A DNA stretch of 64,000 bases from Bacteroides sp. CAG:443 (GTDB lineage: Bacteria > Bacteroidota > Bacteroidia > Bacteroidales > Bacteroidaceae): NCBI GenBank assembly GCA_000432735.1, contig FR887822.1, forward strand, positions 55,236 through 119,235, written 5' to 3'. This document shows, piece after piece, positions 52,020-61,458 of this stretch. The first letter of the stretch is position 1; each line of letters starts with the position of its first letter. Under the pieces are notes generated by a model. It did not search any database. It was not told the DNA's origin and saw only the letters and a program-made list of their open reading frames with translations. The position numbers were made by a program, and so were the translations under genes.

Positions 52020-53762
52020 ATGAAGACAAAGACTTTTCACCTGATACATTTTTTATGTATCGCCAGTGTCATGACCGCGTGCAGTGACAACGAAAATCAG
52101 ACTACAACATCAGATTCCTCCGGCAATAGCGAAAAGCCGGAATGGTACTATGCCGGCGGACAGTTAGGAACTTCTTATCTTACCACCTCTAATGCTTTCG
52201 AACAACCAACCGAACCTGTCGAATCAAGCGAAGAAATGAGCCAACGATTTAAAAACGGAGAGCAACTGTTTGAAAAAATGTATATGAACAATCATACCGG
52301 TGTACGCAAAGGATTGGGTCCAGCCTACGTACGAAGTTCATGTATTCATTGTCATCCGGGATACGGACACGGCAAGCGTAATGCGTCAGGAGCCTTTCAA
52401 ACGACAACTATCGGAAACGGATGTCTGCTGGTTGTCTACAATCCTGAAACAGATGGTTATGTAAGCTGGCTGACCGGAATGCCACAGGGACATGCCACCC
52501 AGCCCTTCAAAGCCCCGCTGGACGAAAGCAAAGTCATTATCGAATGGAAAAAATATACCGACGAGTGGGGCAACAAGTTTCCCGATGGTGAGAGTTACGA
52601 TCTGGAATATCCTGAGGTGACTCTCGCGCCAGACGCAGTCTATGCCAAAAACGAAGGCATCATCAGTAGTCTGGGTAATTATAAAGTCCTGCTGGAGTCT
52701 ACGATCGGGATTTACGGTACCGGCCTGCTGGATGCCATCACAGATGAAGACTTGAAAGCGCAATATGCCAAAGAAGAGAAAGACGGCTACATGAAAAATG
52801 GCTTGAACGAGGCATTCTTCAAAAATGGAGAATGGGTAAAGCAGTACAGCAACACCAAGGCTACAGATGTCAATCCGGACTTTGCCGACAAAGGAGAGCT
52901 CCATCCGTTCAGATTTACGTATGCCTTGAGCCGCGGACCGCTGCAAGATGCGGCAGGTGCCAATGCCATGTGGAACATCACCAATGTAACTCGCAGCAAC
53001 CGCCGCTATCATTATCTCGACACTTACTTTGCCAACGCAGAGGGAGAAGACAAGACTGTATATGGAGGAAGTTCGTGGGTAAAGGCTTCTGCCAACGACC
53101 CGGAGGTACAAGCCGGCTATCAGGCTTATATTGAAGAAGCCGATCCCAAGAAAAATCACCCCAGTTGGCACGCCAATGACTATTCGGACAAGGAGCAAGT
53201 GGCAAAGGCTATTGCCGCATATTTAACGTCCAAGGAACTGGATGTGGAAATGGATGACGAAGATTTTATTGATTTCATAGTATGGCACCGGGGACTTGCC
53301 GTCCCTGCCGTACGCAACATCGACGATGCTGATGTCAGAAAGGGAAAAGAACTCTTCGCACAGATAGGATGTGCATATTGTCATCGTCCGTCATGGAAAA
53401 CGGGAGATGATACTTTTTACGACCCGAACGGATTTTTTGCCAAGGGAGACAACCGTCTTCCCCGGTATCCGAACCAGACAATCTGGCCTTATTCTGACCT
53501 GGTACAGCATAAACTTCACATGGAAAACGATATCCGTACCGGATGGTGCCGTACTACTCCTCTTTGGGGACGCGGACTGCATCAGATGTGTACAGGCTCT
53601 TCTACTGCCGACCGCCTGCACGACAACCGTGCACGAAACGTCATCGAAGCAATCATGTGGCATGGAAATAAAAAGAGCGATGCCCGCATGACTGTAGAAA
53701 AATTCCGTAATCTCTCGAAAGAAGAGCGTGATGCCATCGTGAAATTCATTGATTCCATCTAA
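52020..53762 (+). CDS. Di-haem oxidoreductase (DUF1111-type), lipoprotein
   Basis: The 580-residue product carries a lipoprotein signal (Cys about residue 21, VMTACS) and two c-type haem sites: CIHCH at 108-112 and CAYCH at 451-455. Its build resembles the di-haem (DUF1111/peroxidase-like) proteins that accompany imelysin lipoproteins. It should face the periplasm or cell surface. The haems would need the maturation protein encoded next (CcsBA). Substrate and electron partner are unknown; a role in iron handling is inferred from the operon. Confidence 0.85.
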   Translation: MKTKTFHLIHFLCIASVMTACSDNENQTTTSDSSGNSEKPEWYYAGGQLGTSYLTTSNAFEQPTEPVESSEEMSQRFKNGEQLFEKMYMNNHTGVRKGLGPAYVRSSCIHCHPGYGHGKRNASGAFQTTTIGNGCLLVVYNPETDGYVSWLTGMPQGHATQPFKAPLDESKVIIEWKKYTDEWGNKFPDGESYDLEYPEVTLAPDAVYAKNEGIISSLGNYKVLLESTIGIYGTGLLDAITDEDLKAQYAKEEKDGYMKNGLNEAFFKNGEWVKQYSNTKATDVNPDFADKGELHPFRFTYALSRGPLQDAAGANAMWNITNVTRSNRRYHYLDTYFANAEGEDKTVYGGSSWVKASANDPEVQAGYQAYIEEADPKKNHPSWHANDYSDKEQVAKAIAAYLTSKELDVEMDDEDFIDFIVWHRGLAVPAVRNIDDADVRKGKELFAQIGCAYCHRPSWKTGDDTFYDPNGFFAKGDNRLPRYPNQTIWPYSDLVQHKLHMENDIRTGWCRTTPLWGRGLHQMCTGSSTADRLHDNRARNVIEAIMWHGNKKSDARMTVEKFRNLSKEERDAIVKFIDSI

Positions 53763-53977
53763 AAACATGGTCCGGCTTTTCCAGCAAAGGAAATAACCGT
53801 ATCTGGAAAGGCTGCACGAATATTTATCATTTACTGCAGATTACACTGGAATATACAGTCTCAACTGTCCTCAACAGCCAAAAAGGATAACAAATTTATG
53901 ATCTGACAAATTGTGTAATCTGTGGTAAATGTTTACTTTAGTCCTTCATCTTTACGCCACGTAAAACAGCATACAGA

Positions 53978-56197
53978 ATGACAAATACATTAAAGAAAAT
54001 AACCTTTTCCCTATGGGGAATTCTCATTCTTATTATGGCAGCCGCAACAATTGCCGGAAAACTGTACGGAATAAAAGTTGCCGAGACCTATATTTACAGC
54101 TCGCTTTTTTTTATTGGGCTTTGGATAGCAGCAACCATACTCTCTCTTGCCTACATCTGCAAGCGCCATCTCAAAAGAAGAAAAGCCACTTGTGCCCTAC
54201 ATCTGGCATTCATTCTCATATTATCGGGAGCACTGACCACACATCTTTGGGGGATACAGGGAAGCGTCCACCTGCGACAAGGGGCCAATCCGGTGACAAC
54301 ATTCACCACAAACGACGGACAGACAGCAGACTTTCCTTTTGGCGTATCACTAAAACAGTTTGAACTAGCCTATTATCAAGGGACATTTGCTCCGATGGAT
54401 TTCGTCAGTATACTAAATATTCACGACGGTGATACGACACTGACAGGAAAAGCTTCCATGAATCACATCTATACTTACCGGCACTACCGTTTCTATCAGT
54501 CGGCATACGATGCAGACCAGCAAGGAAGCACTTTTTCGGTCACTTGCGACCCTTATGGCATTGCCCTCACTTATACCGGATATGTTGCTCTGCTGCTGGC
54601 ATTCATCGGATTCTTTTTCGACAGACACAGTTACTTCCGCAAGCTGCTTCACCACCCGAGTCTGAAACGAACGGTGGCTTGCCTGCTGTTGCTTATCGGC
54701 AGTGTCGCAGCACTTGAAGCATCTGTACCTCCAACTCTGCCTAAAAAAACAGCCGGCAAGTTTGGGCAACTCTACGTATATTACAACAACCGTATCTGTC
54801 CCCTGCAAACACTCGCCAAGGAATTTACGACCAAACTCTATGGTCGCCCAACTTATAAAGACTTTACTCCCGAACAAATTCTGACCGGATGGTTCTTCTA
54901 TTACGAGCAATGGAAGCAGGAGCCCGTCATTCTCATCAAGGACAAAAATGTACAAAACATACTGGGAGTGAAAGGGAAATATGCATGTCTTGCCGATTTT
55001 GCAAATTCCACCGGCTATAAGCTCGACCAAATCTCATATGCTGAAATTACAGCCAAAGAATTACGTGCCATAGAAGAAGCTAACGAAAAATTCGACCTGA
55101 TAAGTATGGCTTGCAACGGTAGCCTCTTCAAGCTCTATCCGTTCCGTGATAAAAATGAAAAACAGCCGGTATGGTACTCGTTAACCGACGAGTTACCCAT
55201 ATCTATCCCCCACGAACAATGGGCTTTTATCCGCTACAGCATGAATCTGCTTGCCGAAAAGACTGCTCACCATGAATATGAAGCCATTGATACACTCATC
55301 GAGAAAACCAGGATATACCAGAAGAAAGAAGCACGGGGATTCCTGCCTTCGAATGCACAATTTCGTGCCGAAATACTATATAACGAAATGGATTTTACCC
55401 GTCCGCTTGCCATGCTCTGCCTGACTGTCGGTATGCTTTCTTATCTCTTCTATTGCCGAAAGTTGATAAGCGAACATACTGATTCGCCCCAAATAAGCTG
55501 TTTACTACTTGCCATTCTAGGTATTATCGGCATATATCTTCTTGTACTTATCAGCCTCAGAGGGTTCATCAGCGGACATCTGCCAATGTCGAACGGATAC
55601 GAAACCATGCAGCTTATGTCCTTATGCAGCATTCTACTCACTTTTTTCCTATACAGGAAGTTCCAACTGGCTATTTCATTCGGCTATATCTTGTGCGGAC
55701 TCACCCTGCTGGTCGCCATGCTTGGCGAAGCAAACCCATCTGTCACCCAACTTATGCCGGTGCTTGCCTCCCCTCTTTTAAGCATCCATGTAGTAACCAT
55801 CATGCTATCGTACTCACTGCTGGCATTTATCATGCTGAACGGCATGACAGCCGTCGTCCTGTACCACACACGTACAGACTGTAACGAACAGATTATCCGG
55901 CTGCAAGTCATCAGTCACCTCATATTGTATCCTGCCGTATTCCTGCTGACAACCGGTATTTTTATTGGAGCTATATGGGCGAATGTTTCGTGGGGAAGAT
56001 ACTGGGGATGGGACCCCAAGGAGGTATGGGCACTCATTACCTTGCTGGTTTATGCCACAGCCCTGCACCCTTTCTCCCTTCCGTACTTTCAACGCCCAAT
56101 GTTCTTCCATTGGTTTACCATAATAGCCTTTCTCAGTGTACTAATCACCTACTTCGGAGTCAATTTCATTATGGGAGGTATGCACAGTTATGCTTAA
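53978..56197 (+). CDS. ccsBA: Cytochrome c synthase, fused CcsB-CcsA (System II)
   Basis: The 739-residue product joins a ResB/CcsB-like N-terminal part with a CcsA-like C-terminal part. The CcsA region has the haem-handling WWD-type segment SWGRYWGWDPKEVW near residues 667-680, with conserved histidines nearby (ILSHLI and ATALHPF, HWFTIIAFLS). It has about ten transmembrane helices and attaches haem to CxxCH motifs at the outer face of the membrane. It follows the di-haem gene by 215 bases and presumably matures that protein. The ResB part is shorter than in other phyla, as seen in Bacteroidetes fusions. Confidence 0.88.
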   Translation: MTNTLKKITFSLWGILILIMAAATIAGKLYGIKVAETYIYSSLFFIGLWIAATILSLAYICKRHLKRRKATCALHLAFILILSGALTTHLWGIQGSVHLRQGANPVTTFTTNDGQTADFPFGVSLKQFELAYYQGTFAPMDFVSILNIHDGDTTLTGKASMNHIYTYRHYRFYQSAYDADQQGSTFSVTCDPYGIALTYTGYVALLLAFIGFFFDRHSYFRKLLHHPSLKRTVACLLLLIGSVAALEASVPPTLPKKTAGKFGQLYVYYNNRICPLQTLAKEFTTKLYGRPTYKDFTPEQILTGWFFYYEQWKQEPVILIKDKNVQNILGVKGKYACLADFANSTGYKLDQISYAEITAKELRAIEEANEKFDLISMACNGSLFKLYPFRDKNEKQPVWYSLTDELPISIPHEQWAFIRYSMNLLAEKTAHHEYEAIDTLIEKTRIYQKKEARGFLPSNAQFRAEILYNEMDFTRPLAMLCLTVGMLSYLFYCRKLISEHTDSPQISCLLLAILGIIGIYLLVLISLRGFISGHLPMSNGYETMQLMSLCSILLTFFLYRKFQLAISFGYILCGLTLLVAMLGEANPSVTQLMPVLASPLLSIHVVTIMLSYSLLAFIMLNGMTAVVLYHTRTDCNEQIIRLQVISHLILYPAVFLLTTGIFIGAIWANVSWGRYWGWDPKEVWALITLLVYATALHPFSLPYFQRPMFFHWFTIIAFLSVLITYFGVNFIMGGMHSYA

Positions 56198-56232
56198 AGC
56201 CAAGAATTCAGTCTTTTGCGAAAAGAATAAAA

Positions 56233-56268
56233 GGAGGCCGATGAACTACATCAGCCTCCCTACTTTTT
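56233..56268. terminator. Bidirectional terminator between ccsBA and purT
   Basis: GGAGGCCGATG (56233-56243) pairs with CATCAGCCTCC (56249-56259), one mismatch; T-tracts follow on both strands. It ends the ccsBA and purT genes. Confidence 0.8.
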
Positions 56269-56312
56269 GCCCCTGCAACGGGCCATACTAACTATTCTCT
56301 ATTTATTTTTGA

Positions 56313-57482
56313 TCAATAAACTTCCACTTTGCTTGCCAAAGCCTTACACTTGTCGCGCAAAGCATCCAGATCACCATCTACTTTATCGTAGCACACCACT
56401 ACCCCCATACGGCGGTTCAGTTTGGTAAAAGGCTTTCCGAAAATACGCAGATATGTATTAGGCTGCGAGCAAACCAGTTCTTCGCCACGGTAACGCGGTG
56501 CTTCCTTGCTGGCAATCGGCGACAGGATAACGGCACTAGCACCGATATGTTCCTGCGTAATACCCGGAATAGGCAATCCCAAGATAGCATACAGATGAAG
56601 TTCAAACTCGTTCAGGTTCTGTGTGTTGGCAAGCGTTACCATACCCGTATCGTGCGGACGCGGAGAAAGTTCTGAGAAATATACACCGTTTTCGTGACTC
56701 AGGAAGAATTCAACTCCCCAGATTCCATAACCAGTCAGAGCTTCTGTTACCTTTGCTGCCATTCTCTGAGCTTCGGCAAGGTGTTCGGGAGCAATGTGTG
56801 CAGGCTGGAAACTTTCACGATAGTCGCCACCTTTCTGTACATGTCCGATAGGCGGGCAGAACAAGGTAGGACCATTCTTCTGAGTAACCGTCAGCAAAGT
56901 GATTTCACTATCGAACTTGATAAACTCTTCGACGATGAGTTCCTTGATGTCACCACGACTGCCTTCACATCCGTACGCCCATGAATATTCCAGATCTTCA
57001 GGACCTTTGGCAACCGACTGTCCCTTACCTGATGAAGACATCAGCGGTTTAATTACACACGGATAACCGATTTTTTCGGCAGCCTCTTTCAGTTCGTCCA
57101 AAGATTTGGCATAATAATATTTCGCAGTCTTCAAGCCCAGTTCCTTGGCTGCAAGGTCACGGATAGCCTTACGGTTCATCGTAAAGTTTACGGCGCGAGC
57201 ACTCGGCACTACTTGGATACCTTCTTTCTCCAAATGATAAAGACGTTCGGTACGGATAGCCTCAATTTCGGGTACAATAATATCGGGATGATATTTCTCT
57301 ACTACACGATCGAGTGCATCACCATCCAACATATTAAATACCTCACAAGCATCGGCCACCTGCATGGCGGGAGCACCTGCATACGAATCACATGCGATAA
57401 TGTACTGTCCCAGACGTTGAGCAGCAATCACAAACTCTTTTCCTAATTCGCCGGAACCCAGCAAAAGTATTTTCTTAGTCAT
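56313..57482 (-). CDS. purT: Formate-dependent phosphoribosylglycinamide formyltransferase
   Basis: PurT formylates glycinamide ribotide with formate and ATP in purine synthesis. The 389-residue product is an ATP-grasp enzyme with the N-terminal [20 protein letters not shown] and the ATP-grasp segments [19 protein letters not shown] near 152 and [14 protein letters not shown] near 274. Length and order match E. coli PurT. It has its own TATCTTTG promoter element and shares a bidirectional terminator. Formate is an abundant fermentation product in this group, which fits the use of the formate-dependent form. Confidence 0.95.
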   Translation of the reverse strand: MTKKILLLGSGELGKEFVIAAQRLGQYIIACDSYAGAPAMQVADACEVFNMLDGDALDRVVEKYHPDIIVPEIEAIRTERLYHLEKEGIQVVPSARAVNFTMNRKAIRDLAAKELGLKTAKYYYAKSLDELKEAAEKIGYPCVIKPLMSSSGKGQSVAKGPEDLEYSWAYGCEGSRGDIKELIVEEFIKFDSEITLLTVTQKNGPTLFCPPIGHVQKGGDYRESFQPAHIAPEHLAEAQRMAAKVTEALTGYGIWGVEFFLSHENGVYFSELSPRPHDTGMVTLANTQNLNEFELHLYAILGLPIPGITQEHIGASAVILSPIASKEAPRYRGEELVCSQPNTYLRIFGKPFTKLNRRMGVVVCYDKVDGDLDALRDKCKALASKVEVY

Positions 57483-57513
57483 ATCTTAACAGTTAATCCT
57501 ATTTTCTTTTCAG

Positions 57514-57521
57514 CAAAGATA
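57514..57521 (-). promoter_or_regulatory. -7 element of purT
   Basis: On the minus strand this reads TATCTTTG, 31 bases before the purT start. Confidence 0.6.
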
Positions 57522-57589
57522 CGGAATTCTGCCGAGAGATTGTGCGAAGAACAACAAATAATAATAAATCATTGCCGATGGAATGCGGA

Positions 57590-57720
57590 AAGAAAGAATT
57601 ATTTTTTGTACAAAACATTTTGTTTTTTGTACAAAAAATAAAAAAACGTCCCGACAAATTTGAAGAAACACGGGCACGAATAAAAAAAACATGCCCACGT
57701 TTTGAAACACTTGCGGGCAT
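57590..57720 (-). repeat. Degenerate 21-22-nt tandem repeat array, copy C
   Basis: Read on the minus strand, units begin ATGCCCGC, TGGGCATG, TGCCCGTG, GTCGGGACGTTTT, GTACAAAA and GTACAAAAAATAATTC, with spacing near 21-22 bases. TTGTACAA palindromes lie at 57606-57613 and 57627-57634, again exactly 21 bp apart. The orientation is opposite to copies A and B. Its first units overlap the terminator at 57682-57725. Confidence 0.65.
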
Positions 57721-57725
57721 GTTTT
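57682..57725 (-). terminator. Terminator of the PadR-PspC-GIN unit
   Basis: A 13-bp stem (about 57686-57698 with 57713-57725) is followed by eight Ts on the minus strand, 33 bases past the GIN gene stop. Confidence 0.85.
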
Positions 57726-57758
57726 TACAAAATGCTGGAATACAGCGTATGACACTTG

Positions 57759-58376
57759 TTATTTGCCTATTTTCATTCCTTGCGTATTGAGCTCCCCTAT
57801 TCCACCCCGATGGAAAGAAGCCATCCGCGCGGTTCCGGTAAAAGTAGCAGAACCTATGCCATTCACATCGGCACGAACCTCTTCACAGTTGAGGTTGATG
57901 TTTACCTCACCGACGCCACTCAGATCGAATTCTGCCTTCCGGCAATGCAAGTCCTTCACATTGAACTCACCGACTCCGCGAAAATCCACATCCAGATCTT
58001 GTACATCTACCTTGCCGTCGATATTAAAGGAGCCCACTCCGCTGAAGTCAAGTTGCTTCAAGTCGGGAGCAGAAATACGGATGATGGTTCCGTTCTTATC
58101 ATTTTTCAGTTTCTTGTGATAACTGACCTTCAGCGTGTTTCCCTCTACGCTTGTCGTAATATTTTTCACATGTCCCTCTTCCCCTTCTATGGAGCACGAG
58201 AAATCGGACGCCTGTGTAAAATAAACCAGCCCTACACTTTTTATCTCAATAGAGGAAAACCCGGATACATTCCGTTTTTCTGTAATCTGCTCTCCCTTAC
58301 CACCTGCCCAGACACAGGAAGTAAAACCGGTTGCCAAAATCAAGGCACCGATAAATCTTGTAAAAATTGTTTTCAT
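57759..58376 (-). CDS. GIN-domain (DUF2807) auto-adhesin-like envelope protein
   Basis: The product of about 205 residues starts MKTIFTRFIGALILATGFTS; the frame is open to 58403, but the ATG at 58376 gives a proper signal peptide and avoids overlap with pspC. The head GIN domain shows its usual repeats: GFSSIEIKSVGLVYFTQ, DFSGVGSFNIDG, DFRGVGEFNVKD and DLSGVGEVNINL. These single-strand rungs form a beta-solenoid. In Bacteroidetes this domain is usually encoded next to PspC and PadR, as here, in an envelope-stress module. The function is unknown. Confidence 0.85.
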   Translation of the reverse strand: MKTIFTRFIGALILATGFTSCVWAGGKGEQITEKRNVSGFSSIEIKSVGLVYFTQASDFSCSIEGEEGHVKNITTSVEGNTLKVSYHKKLKNDKNGTIIRISAPDLKQLDFSGVGSFNIDGKVDVQDLDVDFRGVGEFNVKDLHCRKAEFDLSGVGEVNINLNCEEVRADVNGIGSATFTGTARMASFHRGGIGELNTQGMKIGK

Positions 58377-58390
58377 AGTCATATTGTTTT

Positions 58391-59440
58391 TTAGAGCCAC
58401 CAAATCGGACCTTGTATAAAGGAAGTATTAAACAAGAAGATAAATCCTACCACCAGTGAAATAAACCATACCAAGGTAAGAATCACTTTTGTAGTAGTCG
58501 ACATCGGTTTCCATACGTTGAAGCTCTGCAATATGAGCTGCAAGAGCCCGATAATCGGAATACCTACGACAAACAATCCGCATACCGACAGCCCGATGAC
58601 CGCAGAAGAGGAAGAACTTATCAGGCTCCAGTCTACATCAGGCATGGAGTAATACAGCACGGCAGGCACACTGGCAAGCATTCCTGTAGCCGCCATCAGC
58701 AAGGCAAACAATACAACCAGTCCGACAAGCAACACCGGTGTCAGGCAGATAGCCAATAGAACCAGCACAAACTTGATGATGAATCCGGCTATCTTGACAA
58801 TAGCATTACCCAACTGGTGCAAAAAAGAACGAGGTTTTTCGGAATGTACATAGTCATTTACCTTATCGAATCCCTCGGTTACGGTACGTCCGATATTCTC
58901 CATGTTGATAGGTTCGCCGCGCATCTGTAACTTTTCCGTAGCCGTCTTTGCCAGCGGGATGATGATCCAGGCTATCAGATAAGCCAGAATCAGTCCGTGA
59001 ACAAAACAGCCAAGCACCAGCGCACCGATACGTATCCACGTCACATCCCAGCCGAAATAAGCCGAAAGTCCGGAAAGCACACCACCCAGTATACGGTCGT
59101 CAGGATTACGGAACAGACGGCGGGCAGGTCCATTGCCATAGGCATGCTGTTCTGTTTCTTTCTTTTCCTCATCGTCATCCGTATTCAAGTCCTCGGGATT
59201 TCCCATACGCGCAATGACCGCCTCCACCTGTTCCACCGTGATGACCTGCAATCCGGTACGGATATATTCATCGAACAGTTCGGCAATACGGGTTTCCATA
59301 TCGCGTACAATCTCGTCGGCTCCTTCTTCCTTACGGAAATGATAACGGAGATTGTTCAGATAATTATCGAGCAGGTTGTAGGCATCTTCATCGATATGAT
59401 ATACAGTGCCCCCTAAATTAACAGTCAGTGTCTTTTTCAT
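58391..59440 (-). CDS. PspC-domain membrane protein
   Basis: The 349-residue product begins with a soluble domain (residues 1-100) containing MKKTLTVNLGGTVYHIDEDAY, followed by the PspC motif LFRNPDDRILGGVLSGLSAYFGWD near 108 and about four further transmembrane helices. PspC takes part in the phage-shock envelope-stress response as a membrane sensor or toxin-like regulator. The gene follows padR, overlapping by 23 bases, and precedes the GIN-domain gene, so the three likely form one operon controlled by the PadR repressor. Confidence 0.88.
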   Translation of the reverse strand: MKKTLTVNLGGTVYHIDEDAYNLLDNYLNNLRYHFRKEEGADEIVRDMETRIAELFDEYIRTGLQVITVEQVEAVIARMGNPEDLNTDDDEEKKETEQHAYGNGPARRLFRNPDDRILGGVLSGLSAYFGWDVTWIRIGALVLGCFVHGLILAYLIAWIIIPLAKTATEKLQMRGEPINMENIGRTVTEGFDKVNDYVHSEKPRSFLHQLGNAIVKIAGFIIKFVLVLLAICLTPVLLVGLVVLFALLMAATGMLASVPAVLYYSMPDVDWSLISSSSSAVIGLSVCGLFVVGIPIIGLLQLILQSFNVWKPMSTTTKVILTLVWFISLVVGFIFLFNTSFIQGPIWWL

Positions 59441-59783
59441 GTGATTTCGAAATTAAAAGTTTAGTTCTTAAATGATTTACCGTATCCGCCAGTTCGTCCC
59501 ACGCCAGCTGTAGTCCGGCCAGAAATTCCTCCCCTTTCGGCGTCAGACGATAATACTTGCGGGGAGGTCCCTGTGTAGACTCCACCCACTCGTACGACAA
59601 CAAGTCGTCGTTCTTCAGGCGGGTAAGCAGCGGGTAAAGCGTACCTTCCACCACTATCAGCTTCGCCTCTTTCAGATTCAGAATAATGTCTGAAGCATAC
59701 GAAGGCTCACGATGCAGCAACAACAGGATGCAGTATTCAAGCATTCCTTTGCGCATTTGAGATTTTACGTTATCAACATTCAT
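59418..59783 (-). CDS. PadR-family transcriptional regulator
   Basis: The 121-residue product begins MNVDNVKSQMRKGMLEYCIL at an ATG that follows AGGAGGAACAAG; the frame is open to 59810, but that start lies in the promoter. The winged helix is the typical PadR type: GTLYPLLTRLKNDDLLSYEW near 54, then GPPRKYYRLTPKGEEFL near 80 and a C-terminal dimer helix. PadR regulators repress until an inducer or stress signal is bound. The overlap with pspC makes this operon self-controlled (inference). Confidence 0.9.
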   Translation of the reverse strand: MNVDNVKSQMRKGMLEYCILLLLHREPSYASDIILNLKEAKLIVVEGTLYPLLTRLKNDDLLSYEWVESTQGPPRKYYRLTPKGEEFLAGLQLAWDELADTVNHLRTKLLISKSHEKDTDC

Positions 59784-59809
59784 CTTGTTCCTCCTTATTT
59801 TGTATAGCA

Positions 59810-59817
59810 CAAATATA
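59810..59817 (-). promoter_or_regulatory. -7 element of the PadR-PspC-GIN operon
   Basis: On the minus strand this reads TATATTTG, 27 bases before the ATG at 59783. The AT-rich region beyond it (59818-59860) could hold the PadR operator, but no clear palindrome was found. Confidence 0.55.
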
Positions 59818-59913
59818 TGTATTATATTAATACCTTGTATTGCATAGTACTATTAATTTAAACTATTTAACAAAATAGGCTTTATCTGGAGAAAAATCAC
59901 AGCCGGAAAGTTT

Positions 59914-59921
59914 TATTTTTG
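59914..59921 (+). promoter_or_regulatory. -7 element of the GNAT gene
   Basis: TATTTTTG fits the consensus; it overlaps a TTG at 59919 that has been taken as a start. The true start is likely the ATG at 59952. Confidence 0.55.
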
Positions 59922-59951
59922 CAGGAGAACAAAATATTAATACTCAAAACT

Positions 59952-60449
59952 ATGTTTATTATAAAGAAAGCAACTACAGCCGACATTCCGCTGATCAACA
60001 AACTGGCATGGAATGTATTTCCCGAAACGTATAAGAACATTCTTACGCACGAACAGATAGAATATATGATGGACTGGATGTATTCCATCGAGAACCTGCA
60101 CAAGCAGATGGAAGAAGAAGGACATATTTATTATATAGCTTACGAAGAATGTGAGGCGGCGGGATATGTTTCCATCCGTCAGGAGGACAAGGATTTGTTT
60201 CACCTCGAAAAGATTTACGTTATTCCCTATTATCAGAAGTACCATCTGGGTAAGCAACTGTTCCAGCAGGCTATCAAAGGCATTAAAGAGTTGCATCCGG
60301 CTCCGTGCCGTATGGAACTGAATGTAAATCGTAACAATCCGGCTTTGGGATTTTACGAACACATGGGAATGAAGAAAGTGCGTGAAGGTGATTTCCCGAT
60401 CGGGAACGGTTACTACATGAACGATTACATTATGGGACTGGACATTTAA
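59952..60449 (+). CDS. GNAT-family N-acetyltransferase
   Basis: The 165-residue product begins MFIIKKATTADIPLINKLAW and has the GNAT fold: strand and turn of GYVSIRQEDKDLFHLEKIYV near 77, the acetyl-CoA loop QKYHLGKQLFQQA near 99, and NRNNPALGFYEHMGMKKVRE near 135. These are the conserved motifs of GNATs that acetylate amines on small molecules or proteins. The substrate is unknown. The gene overlaps the end of the convergent EEP gene by 20 bases and is otherwise separate. Confidence 0.88.
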   Translation: MFIIKKATTADIPLINKLAWNVFPETYKNILTHEQIEYMMDWMYSIENLHKQMEEEGHIYYIAYEECEAAGYVSIRQEDKDLFHLEKIYVIPYYQKYHLGKQLFQQAIKGIKELHPAPCRMELNVNRNNPALGFYEHMGMKKVREGDFPIGNGYYMNDYIMGLDI

Positions 60450-61458
60450 GGTCTATATCGAGGCAGACAGGCAGATGATCGCTATACCCGCCGTGGTATT
60501 TCATGCCGTTGTAGGTACGAAAAGGCTTGTCGCCTCCATAATTTTCATCTTCTTCCAGCAGGAAAGGAAACGTAAGTATGCGGGCTCGGTCGTACGACGT
60601 GGTAAGGTTTCCCTGCTGCTGTAGGAAAGTTCCATTCAGAATAAGCTGGTCGAGGATGCCCCACTCGCCACGGTACCGGTAGGTACCTCCTTGCTTCCCG
60701 TTCATCAGATTATACAAGTTAAGGGAATGGATATCCTTTCCGGGTTTTCTGGCACCCAGCGTCTGACAGATGGAACGGCTTTCGGGATAGTCGTTGAAAT
60801 CGCCTAATATAATAAGGTAAGGTGTACGACGGATTTTCATGACAGAATCTGCCGCATGGCGCAGCATGCGTGCGGTAAACAAACGGTAGGGTTCACTCTG
60901 TTTCTCACCTCCCGAGCGCGAGGGCATGTGACAGACAAAGACATCGAGCGTATCGCCGGAGAGTACCCTGCCTGCCACATGCAGGATATCGCGGGTAGGC
61001 TTGCGCTTCAGTTCGTGGGAAGGAATGCGGATATGCTGCTCTGCTATCAGCCGGAAAGAGGAAGGTTGGTACAAAAGTGCTACGTCAATACCCCGTTCAT
61101 CGGGCGAATCGGTCATCACGTAGCGGTAGGCTGCATCCCGAAGCGGAGAATATTTTACCAGCCCGTCCAGACAATAAGCGTTTTCCACCTCGCAAAGTCC
61201 GACCAGATCGGGCACCTGTTCACCACTGGCAGCCAGTATCACCTTGGCTATCCGGTTCAGCTTTTCGTGATAACGTTTCCAGTTCCAGCCTCGGGTAGCA
61301 TGAGGAAGGTATTCAGAATCGTGCTTCAGCGTGTCGTGACGACAGTCGAACAGATTCTCCACGTTGTATTCCATAACACGAAGGGTTTGCTGTGCCCCGC
61401 AGTCAAGCGCTGTGAGGCAAGCAGCAAACCCTAATAATATTTTACATAAAAGGCTCAT
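60430..61458 (-). CDS. Endonuclease/exonuclease/phosphatase-family protein
   Basis: The 342-residue product has a signal-like N-terminus (MSLLCKILLGFAACLTALDC) and the EEP fold: MEYNVENLFDCRHD near 28, LVGLCEVEN near 84, the catalytic GDFNDYPES near 216 and SDHLPVCLDI near the C-terminus. Such proteins are usually exported nucleases or phosphodiesterases. The gene is coupled to pepD by a 1-base overlap (TAATG), which suggests cotranscription. The substrate cannot be read from sequence. Confidence 0.87.
   Translation of the reverse strand: MSLLCKILLGFAACLTALDCGAQQTLRVMEYNVENLFDCRHDTLKHDSEYLPHATRGWNWKRYHEKLNRIAKVILAASGEQVPDLVGLCEVENAYCLDGLVKYSPLRDAAYRYVMTDSPDERGIDVALLYQPSSFRLIAEQHIRIPSHELKRKPTRDILHVAGRVLSGDTLDVFVCHMPSRSGGEKQSEPYRLFTARMLRHAADSVMKIRRTPYLIILGDFNDYPESRSICQTLGARKPGKDIHSLNLYNLMNGKQGGTYRYRGEWGILDQLILNGTFLQQQGNLTTSYDRARILTFPFLLEEDENYGGDKPFRTYNGMKYHGGYSDHLPVCLDIDLKCPVP

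Noticed and set aside
57499..57790. Open frames upstream of purT
   Set aside because: They run through repeat array C and the terminator hairpin, like those at 20896 and 33641.
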